A program made the position numbers and the translations under genes. From NCBI GenBank assembly GCA_028875055.1, contig JAPPGG010000018.1:1-38330 (forward strand): a stretch of 38,330 nt of DNA, read 5' to 3'. Origin of the DNA: Chloroflexota bacterium (GTDB taxonomy: Bacteria > Chloroflexota > Dehalococcoidia > Lucifugimonadales > UBA3495). Under the pieces are notes generated by a model. It saw nothing but the letters and a program-made list of their open reading frames with translations, was not told the origin of the DNA and searched no databases. Every line of letters starts with the position of its first letter. Within the stretch, counting starts at the first letter, position 1. Shown here piece by piece: positions 33,228 to 38,330 of this stretch.

Positions 33228-33551
33228 GTGCGTTCAGAAGTAGGGGACCGGGCAAGCCGGGGAAAGCCTCTGGTCATCCCCTTGAAGGTTATACCCATGA
33301 GCTCCCGGGACCAGGTTATGGACTTCCGGGACGGGGTGCTGCGAGTAAAGGTGGTTGCCCCTCCCCAGGCTGGCAAGGCCAATGCCGCCGTCATCGCGCT
33401 GCTGGCCCGACACCTGGGAGTTCCCCGGCGGCAGTTGCAAATCGTCCGCGGTGCGTCGTCCAGGGACAAGGTGGTGGAAGTGGCTGGTTTGGGTCAAGAG
33501 GAATTGCTGGCCCGGTTGGCTGTCAAAGACAAAGAGGGGCGGAGCGAATAG
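33228..33551 (+). CDS. DUF167 (YggU/UPF0235) family protein
   Basis: This 107-residue protein contains the DUF167 domain (about 18-95): LKVIPMSSRDQV, VKVVAPPQAGKANAAVIALLA and LQIVRGASSRDK-VVEV. The family is small, conserved and without a settled function. The first ~15 residues are atypical, so the true start may lie inside the ORF; the GTG at 33228 has no good ribosome site. The stop codon lies in the loop of a terminator-like hairpin. Confidence 0.85.
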   Translation: MRSEVGDRASRGKPLVIPLKVIPMSSRDQVMDFRDGVLRVKVVAPPQAGKANAAVIALLARHLGVPRRQLQIVRGASSRDKVVEVAGLGQEELLARLAVKDKEGRSE

Positions 33552-33560
33552 CCGCCCCTT
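33535..33560 (+). terminator. Terminator hairpin overlapping the DUF167 stop codon
   Basis: An 8-bp stem (AGGGGCGG at 33535-33542 with 33552-33559) encloses the TAG stop in its 9-nt loop. A short T-containing tail follows. It probably ends the three-gene transcript. Confidence 0.6.
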
Positions 33561-33642
33561 CCTCATATATGCTTTGCTTCCACAGGGTCAAGTTCACTCC
33601 CGGACCTGGCTCACTGACAAGTACCTGTTGCTGGTGTAATTG

Positions 33643-33671
33643 TTGGCTTGCCCCGGGCCAGGCATTATAAT
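33643..33671 (+). promoter_or_regulatory. Promoter of the dual-specificity phosphatase gene
   Basis: TTGGCT (33643-33648) and a perfect TATAAT (33666-33671) are 17 bp apart. It overlaps the GTG at 33648, so that codon cannot be the translation start from this promoter. The TTG at 33714 fits instead. Confidence 0.7.
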
Positions 33672-33713
33672 TGGCCTCGCGCACTCGCAAAGGGATATGG
33701 ACGGAGTAGATTC

Positions 33714-34187
33714 TTGGCACAACACCTGAATTTCAGCTGGGTCCTGGAAGGTTACCTGGCCGGGGCCATGGGTCCCACCAGCCGCCGGGACCTCATTTTT
33801 TTCCAGCAGCAGGATGTCCGCGCAGTCCTGAGGATGGAGGAAAACACCATCTCGGCCGAGATGTGGCATATGTACGACATGTTCGAGCCTGTGCCCGACT
33901 TCTCTGCCCCGACTCTCGAGCAGATCGACCGGATGTGCCGCTGGATTGAGGACCAGATTGAGAATTGGGAAAGGCCCGTGGCGGTTACCTGCTACGCGGG
34001 AATCGGCCGAACCGGTACCGTCCTGGCCTCCTACCTGGTATATACCGGTTACGAACCCCAGGTCGCCATAGACTTCGTCCGCCAGCTGCGTCCCGGCTCG
34101 ATCCAGACTCCCGACCAGGAGCAGGCGGTTTTCGACTACGCCGAGCACAGGAAGAACACCGGTGGCGCTCGCGTAAGGTCTGGCTAG
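33714..34187 (+). CDS. Dual-specificity (tyrosine) phosphatase
   Basis: This 157-residue protein has the cysteine-phosphatase signature CYAGIGRTG (nucleophile C93, phosphate-binding R99), a likely general acid in the upstream MYDMFEPVPDFSAPT stretch, and the C-terminal LRPGSIQTPDQEQAV typical of the DSP group. It should remove phosphate from Tyr/Ser/Thr residues or from small phosphates. I chose the TTG at 33714 because ACGGAG stands 7 nt upstream and the promoter at 33643-33671 lies between it and the GTG at 33648. It is cytoplasmic. No kinase partner is visible in the window. Confidence 0.87.
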   Translation: MAQHLNFSWVLEGYLAGAMGPTSRRDLIFFQQQDVRAVLRMEENTISAEMWHMYDMFEPVPDFSAPTLEQIDRMCRWIEDQIENWERPVAVTCYAGIGRTGTVLASYLVYTGYEPQVAIDFVRQLRPGSIQTPDQEQAVFDYAEHRKNTGGARVRSG

Positions 34188-34315
34188 GCAGCTGCCGATC
34201 ATTCCCGTCGAATAACCTGGGTGTCGGCGGTGAAATTTGACCTGCCCCTCTGGTTGTGGGGAATCCATTCGGACCGAACTCAACCGGCGCTGACAGCGAT
34301 TAACCGGCAAAAACC

Positions 34316-34379
34316 ACGGACCCCGTTTCGGGGCGGGGCTGGAAATCCTGCCCTCGCTGCCACCGAAATCGGGGTCCGT
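34316..34379. terminator. Large stem-loop between convergent genes
   Basis: The arms 34316-34331 (ACGGACCCCG-TTTCGG) and 34363-34379 pair over 16 bp with one bulge, around a 31-nt loop. It lies between the phosphatase (+) and zinc-ribbon (-) genes and is followed by a T-containing stretch. It could terminate both. Confidence 0.5.
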
Positions 34380-34404
34380 ACCGCCAGGTTTTCTTGCTTT
34401 GGTC

Positions 34405-34581
34405 TCAGGCGGCAAGTCTCTTGCCCGGGTTTTCCATCACCGCCTCGGGAGAAGCCCCCAGGTCGATAATGCGGCCGCACTGCAGACACTTGCGGAAGTA
34501 CCCGTCCAGGTCCCGGTCCTGGACCATGTCACCCCCGCATTTTGCGCAAGATTTGAAGAAGAACCTGGTATTGTTTTTCAT
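34405..34581 (-). CDS. Small zinc-ribbon protein
   Basis: This 58-residue protein has two CxxC pairs (CAKC and CLQC) 16 residues apart, the pattern of a zinc ribbon. GDMVQDRDLDGYFRKC between them looks like the usual ribbon strands. The function is unknown; such proteins often bind nucleic acid or a partner protein. The ATG at 34581 has AAGGA about 11 nt upstream. An alternative start at 34623 would add 14 residues. Confidence 0.72.
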   Translation of the reverse strand: MKNNTRFFFKSCAKCGGDMVQDRDLDGYFRKCLQCGRIIDLGASPEAVMENPGKRLAA

Positions 34582-34623
34582 AACCGCAGCTGTCCTTTCC
34601 CCCATAGGGTTTGCGTGATTCAC

Positions 34624-34800
34624 GTCGCCCGTTGTTACGTTCGATGTAATGGTTAAGATTCATTTAGGCTGGAAATGTTTAAGCACGCATTGATTATGAT
34701 TTCTTATTATATTGAATAATTTATTGAGAAGCTACTATTCATAAATAAACTTTCACAATTGACCGCCTCCCTGGTTGTGTGGATTGAATAGGGGCGTCAG
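34624..34800. promoter_or_regulatory. AT-rich divergent intergenic region
   Basis: This stretch is much more AT-rich than the rest of the window, with runs such as TTATTATATTGAATAATTTATTG near 34710. It separates the zinc-ribbon (-) and JAMM (+) genes. It should hold both promoters, although no single -35/-10 pair stands out. Confidence 0.4.
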
Positions 34801-34828
34801 CCTGGTTGACTGAATGGAGAGAAACGCA

Positions 34829-35335
34829 ATGCCCGACCCCAACCAAAGCTGCCAAGACATCCAGCCTGTAGCGATTCCCCGCGCTTTGCTGGAAGCCGCC
34901 TTCCGGGAAGCCCGCGCCAGTTTTCCCTCCGAATGCTGCGGCTGGCTTTCCGGCCCCCGCGCCGGCAACTCCGCCACCCAAATTCACCCCTGCGTCAATG
35001 ACCAGGACTCGGGCAACCATCCCATTGTGGCCGACCGGACGGCCGAGCGGGCCTATGTTTTTGGACCTCGGGACCTGCTGGAACTCAACCGCACCCTGGA
35101 TGACGATTGCCCGCCGCTGGTCATTTACCACTCTCACCCCAACGGCCAGGCCTACTTTTCACCCACCGACCGGCAGGTGGCGGCCAGTCCCTGGGGCGAT
35201 GGCCCCGCCTACCCGGTGCAGCAACTGGTGGTTGGCATAGATGAACGCCGGGTGGTGGAAGCGGCCCTCTTCGCCTGGTCGGATGATGAAGCCGGCTTTG
35301 TGGAGATCGCCCGGTACGAAGGGGCGGACATTTAG
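34829..35335 (+). CDS. JAMM/MPN (Mov34) metallopeptidase
   Basis: This 168-residue protein has the complete JAMM zinc site: the glutamate in PSECCGW near residue 33 and HSHPNGQAYFSPTD, that is H-x-H-x7-S-x2-D. Bacterial stand-alone members of this size include Mec, which frees cysteine from the sulfur carrier CysO. A role in sulfur-carrier processing is therefore possible and would fit the sulfur genes at 17-22 kb, but no ThiS/MoaD-like gene is adjacent. The ATG at 34829 has GGAGAG 7 nt upstream; the ATG at 34814 is less well placed. Confidence 0.88.
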   Translation: MPDPNQSCQDIQPVAIPRALLEAAFREARASFPSECCGWLSGPRAGNSATQIHPCVNDQDSGNHPIVADRTAERAYVFGPRDLLELNRTLDDDCPPLVIYHSHPNGQAYFSPTDRQVAASPWGDGPAYPVQQLVVGIDERRVVEAALFAWSDDEAGFVEIARYEGADI

Positions 35336-35644
35336 CTCTGGATGCCCGGCGGCCGTCCGCGCCGGGTCAACGGCGCCCGGCCTGCGGAGTTCTGCTGGTG
35401 GCGGCGAAAAGCGTCGGAAGTGACCGCCCGGCGTCCTTCGGCAGTCTTGGAAAACTGTCTCGAAAGTTCCCCTGAAGGGGGACCGCCGGGGTCGGCTGCG
35501 GAAGAGTCCCCTTCCCTTTGGCGGGGCTGGGCCCCGGTGAGGGCGTAAAGATTGCCAGCAGAAACGACTGGTCTGCGTTCGTCATTTTTGAGATAGTCTC
35601 TATATCCCCGGCGGCAAACTCTATGGATTTACAGGAGAATCCAC
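35336..35644. other. Gene-free stretch with GC-rich repeat remnants
   Basis: No credible gene is visible. Bases 35478-35548 carry CCCCTGAAGGGGG, CCCCTTCCCTTTGGCGGGG and GGTGAGGGCG. These resemble decayed pieces of the CCCTCACCCC...GGGAGAGGG element type found at 21923 and 26092. AGGAGA precedes the ATG at 35645. Confidence 0.35.
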
Positions 35645-36451
35645 ATGAACATAATCGATACCCATGCCCACGCGGGCATTAACTGGTTCGAACCGGTGGA
35701 GATGATCCTGCACCAGATGAACCTGAACGGTGTCCAGCGAACTGCCCTCATCCAGCACGCTGGCAACTATCACAACGACTACCTCCTGGAGTGCGTCAAG
35801 CGGTTTCCCGGCAGGTTCGGCGCCGTGGTCTGGGTGGACGTCAACGACCCCAACGCCCCGGAAACCCTGGAACGCCTGGCCCAGCATGAAGAGGTAATTG
35901 GCATGCGCCTGCACCCGCCGCAGCGGTCCCCGGAACCGGACCCCCTGGCAATCTGGCGCAAGGCCGCCGAGCTGGGGTTGCCGGTAAGTTGCTTTGCCCG
36001 CAATGCGGCCCAGGCGGCGGACCCCGGCTTCCAGTCTATTGTGGAGCAGTTCCCCAACCTGACCGTCATCCTCGAACACCTGGCCGGGGCCTACCGGCCG
36101 CAGAGTCCCGAGTCCGTAACTGCCCCCTATGACGACTACCGAGTGGCCCTCACCCTTTCCCGGTTCCCCAACACCTGCATCAAGTTCGGCGGCCTGGGCG
36201 AATTCTGCGTCCGTCCCAATCCGCTGGCCGCCCAGTACGGATTCGAGGAGATTCCGCCCCTGATGGAAATGGCTTATGAAGCCTTTGGCCCGGAACGGAT
36301 GATGTGGGGCAGCGATTTTCCCCCGGTGGCTGGACGGGAAGGCTACCGCAACTCCCTGGAGGCCCTGAAGGAGTACCCCTGCTTCAGGAACCAGGAGGAA
36401 CGGGACTGGGTGTTCGGCAAGGCGGCAGAGGCTGCCTTCCGCTGGTCGTAG
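35645..36451 (+). CDS. Amidohydrolase-2-like TIM-barrel metal-dependent hydrolase
   Basis: This 268-residue protein starts at once with DTHAHAG, the H-x-H metal site of the amidohydrolase superfamily. MRLHPP in the middle, VILEHLAG with its histidine, and the late metal aspartate in WGSDFPP complete the pattern. The family includes decarboxylases such as ACMSD and lactone hydrolases; the substrate is unknown. It is cytoplasmic. AGGAGAATCCAC precedes the ATG. It stands alone between the JAMM and the reductive-dehalogenase-like genes. Confidence 0.88.
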   Translation: MNIIDTHAHAGINWFEPVEMILHQMNLNGVQRTALIQHAGNYHNDYLLECVKRFPGRFGAVVWVDVNDPNAPETLERLAQHEEVIGMRLHPPQRSPEPDPLAIWRKAAELGLPVSCFARNAAQAADPGFQSIVEQFPNLTVILEHLAGAYRPQSPESVTAPYDDYRVALTLSRFPNTCIKFGGLGEFCVRPNPLAAQYGFEEIPPLMEMAYEAFGPERMMWGSDFPPVAGREGYRNSLEALKEYPCFRNQEERDWVFGKAAEAAFRWS

Positions 36452-36645
36452 CCTGCCCAACGTGCTTTTCCAGCGTCTTGCAGAGGTAATTCGTAGCTGA
36501 AACGGACCGGGATGCTGAAATGCAGGGCGAGTTGCCAGCCAGGAAAATCTCCCGGTTCCGGCGGGGTGAAAAGCGGCAAATTACCATACACCGGGTTGCT
36601 TTTTAATATTGCGAAAAGGAATACAAAAACTGTTGCCCCATAGTA

Positions 36646-36674
36646 TTGACAAATATAAAAGCAACCTTTATCGT
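36646..36674 (+). promoter_or_regulatory. Sigma70-type promoter of the reductive-dehalogenase-like gene
   Basis: A perfect TTGACA (36646-36651) and TATCGT (36669-36674) are 17 bp apart, inside an AT-rich island. The leader would be about 45 nt, ending with GGAGGAG 5 nt before the ATG. Confidence 0.7.
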
Positions 36675-36725
36675 AACCCCCAAGACTTGACCGTAGGTTC
36701 AAGATAACTATAGGGAGGAGTAGGT

Positions 36726-37997
36726 ATGCTCAAAATCGGACATGAGGTTGTTCGACCCGGTAAGAACGTGGGCGATTCCCCCGTCACTATTCCGGTACCC
36801 GAAGAACTGGAAACCGTACCCGGCATCCCCAAGATTCAGCGCGAAGTTGACTGGTACGCCCGGGAATACCCGGTGGAGACCATGAACATCACTGAGCGCG
36901 CTTCCCGCGACTGGGCCAACGCCATTCGCGACCAGCACGTTGAGATGCGTGAGATCCGCAAGGAGCACGACAAGCTCAACCGCTCCCTGATCATGGGCGC
37001 CCGCCTGACCGGCGACCTGGAGCCCACCGCTGAGCCCACCGGCGAAGACGTCAGCGAATTGATCAAGGCCAAGGCCCGCGAACTGGGTTATGTGGAAGTC
37101 GGCTTCACCGCCTACGACACCCACTACACCTACCAGAGCAAGAAGGACTGGGTAAAGTTCCCCCACGTCATCTGCCTGGCTTACGAACAGGACTTCGAGC
37201 CCACCCAGACCATCCCCAGCGTTGACGCCGAGATCGTGCACTCCAGCACCTATCGGACCGAAGGCGCCGCCGGTCTGGAACTGGGTAACTACGTCCGCAG
37301 CCTCGGCTATCGCGCCCAGGTTCACAGCCCCAATGACAACACCGGCCCTTACATTCCCATGTTTGTCGCCGCCGGTCTTGGCCAGTTGGGCGCTTGCGGC
37401 TACCTGCTGACTCCCCACGTCGGCTCCCGCTGCCGCATCATGATGATTACTACCGACGCCAACATCACCTATGACCAGCCGGTGGACTATGGCATCCACG
37501 CCTTCTGCCAGGTTTGTCAGGTGTGCGTCAACCGCTGCCCCGGCCGCGCCCTCATGCGCGACAAGATCTGGTGGCGCGGAATTGAGAAGAACAAGCTCTA
37601 CTTCAAGCGCTGCCGCCCCGTCATGGCCCGCTACCTGGGCTGCGGCATCTGCATGAAGGTCTGCCCCATCCAGAAGTACGGCCTCCAGAACGTCATGGAG
37701 CACTATGCCGAGACCGGTCAGGTACTGGGCAAGGGCACCCACGACCTGGAAGGCTACAGCCTGGAAGGCAAGGGCTACTTCGGCCCCGGCGAAATGCCCG
37801 TATTCGACGCTGGCTTCTTCAGCATGCCTCAGGGCGACACCGAAGAGTGGGCGTTCCAGCAGTTCAAGGACAAGGCCAATGCCAACGGCGGGAACATCAC
37901 CGACGAGATGCTCGAAGAGTTCCGTGCCGAGGTCGCCCGTGGTCTGACCCAGAGCCGCGACAACATGGGCATGATGGAAGAGGAAGACTACATCTAG
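36726..37997 (+). CDS. Cytoplasmic reductive-dehalogenase-like Fe-S protein
   Basis: This 423-residue protein has the RdhA-type layout. A helical N-terminal part precedes a cobalamin-binding-like domain (about 110-250, including GLGQLGACGYLLTPHVGSRCR, as in RdhA and QueG). A double [4Fe-4S] ferredoxin module follows: C261-x2-C264-x2-C267-x3-C271-P and C296-x9-C306-x2-C309-x3-C313-P. It lacks the Tat signal of respiratory dehalogenases and the HEAT-like C-terminus of QueG, and no rdhB-type anchor is adjacent. A cytoplasmic cobalamin-dependent reductase, perhaps of halogenated or other aromatic compounds, is the best reading. Strong promoter, strong ribosome site and C-ending codons suggest high expression. 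The C-terminal 60 residues are acidic (MMEEEDYI end). Confidence 0.85.
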   Translation: MLKIGHEVVRPGKNVGDSPVTIPVPEELETVPGIPKIQREVDWYAREYPVETMNITERASRDWANAIRDQHVEMREIRKEHDKLNRSLIMGARLTGDLEPTAEPTGEDVSELIKAKARELGYVEVGFTAYDTHYTYQSKKDWVKFPHVICLAYEQDFEPTQTIPSVDAEIVHSSTYRTEGAAGLELGNYVRSLGYRAQVHSPNDNTGPYIPMFVAAGLGQLGACGYLLTPHVGSRCRIMMITTDANITYDQPVDYGIHAFCQVCQVCVNRCPGRALMRDKIWWRGIEKNKLYFKRCRPVMARYLGCGICMKVCPIQKYGLQNVMEHYAETGQVLGKGTHDLEGYSLEGKGYFGPGEMPVFDAGFFSMPQGDTEEWAFQQFKDKANANGGNITDEMLEEFRAEVARGLTQSRDNMGMMEEEDYI

Positions 37998-38026
37998 TCC
38001 GGTTCTTCCAGCTTACTCAGGCAACC

Positions 38027-38058
38027 AGGGCCGGTGGTTCTCCCACCGGCCCTTCTTT
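38027..38058 (+). terminator. Rho-independent terminator of the last gene
   Basis: A 10-bp stem (38028-38037 with 38043-38052) with a 5-nt loop is followed by TTCTTTA. It lies 30 bp after the stop. Confidence 0.85.
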
Positions 38059-38204
38059 ATGGCCCATTTGTTCCCCGGTAACCCCTTTTCGACAGCCACT
38101 CCTCTGTTGGCCGACACTCCTGCCCTGGTGTTGTCCCCTTTCGGCCAGGTCAAACGCGTCTTTGGTCTAGGCCAATACTCTAAACGGTTGTAATGTGGCC
38201 TGAA

Positions 38205-38255
38205 CCCTTCGGCCTGGCTCAGGGTAAACGCTGCCGAAAAGCTCAGAGTGACAGT
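38205..38255 (-). repeat. Dispersed repeat, diverged copy
   Basis: Both halves (CCCTTCGGCCTGGCTCAGGG and GCCGAAAAGCTCAGAGTGACA) resemble the CCCTGAGC...CCGAAGGG repeats at 54-80 and 23683-23709. Apart from the terminator and this repeat I see no feature in 37998-38330. Confidence 0.45.
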
Positions 38256-38330
38256 CAATTAAGCCGACATGGCCCTGCAGCTTCATCTGGGTGTCCGTCA
38301 AGATTTTGGTAGAGCAACTGGATAGGGGCA

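Noticed and set aside
33648-33713. Start of the phosphatase at the GTG at 33648
   Set aside because: This codon overlaps the -35/-10 promoter; the TTG at 33714 has a proper ribosome site.

Overview
The window is GC-rich, gene-dense bacterial chromosome. About 31 protein genes can be supported; I see no rRNA, tRNA, CRISPR array, phage module or transposase. The gene set suggests Chloroflexota, perhaps Dehalococcoidia or a SAR202-like lineage: a coenzyme F420:NADP oxidoreductase, a luciferase-like monooxygenase, a cytoplasmic reductive-dehalogenase-like Fe-S protein, a Calx-beta surface protein, a DUF1015 protein, a MoxR/VWA pair and a GH63-type glycosidase. This placement is inference from gene content; no marker gene is present.

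Layout. 0.3-9.1 kb: flavin oxidoreductase (-), an orphan family-5 solute-binding lipoprotein (+) behind a near-consensus promoter, a zinc alcohol dehydrogenase (-), an AlkD-like DNA glycosylase (-), a Calx-beta protein (-) whose last domain is cut by an in-frame TGA, and an unknown protein (-). 9.5-12.5 kb (+): metallo-beta-lactamase-fold hydrolase, luciferase-like monooxygenase, PAP2-type membrane protein. 12.6-15.2 kb (-): MoxR ATPase, VWA protein and a coupled 73-residue small protein. 15.5-21.8 kb (-): a run rich in sulfur and redox genes: thiol dioxygenase-like cupin, four-domain rhodanese, small cupin, sulfite-oxidase-type molybdoenzyme, an iodothyronine-deiodinase-like protein, cyclase/formamidase and a RdgB/HAM1-like NTP pyrophosphatase. 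22.3-25.9 kb: DUF1015 protein, coiled-coil protein and class V aminotransferase, bracketed by two copies of a 200-bp MITE-like element. 26.7-31.1 kb: a NYN-LOTUS RNase-like protein, then a GT4/GH63 pair. 31.3-38.0 kb: F420:NADP oxidoreductase, a jelly-roll protein, a thioredoxin-fold protein, DUF167, a dual-specificity phosphatase, a zinc-ribbon protein, a JAMM peptidase, an amidohydrolase and the reductive-dehalogenase-like protein behind its own strong promoter.

The strongest unusual signal is at 17038-17781. The deiodinase-like reading frame is continuous except for one TGA at exactly the position of the catalytic Cys/Sec of the family, so the gene probably encodes a selenoprotein. Read conventionally it would be split into two meaningless ORFs. 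Other points are the in-frame TGA in the Calx-beta protein, two genes whose Shine-Dalgarno sites point to ATC/ATA/ATT rather than ATG/GTG/TTG starts, ten paired cysteines in the exported binding protein, and a perfect 42-bp palindrome nested in a longer inverted repeat.
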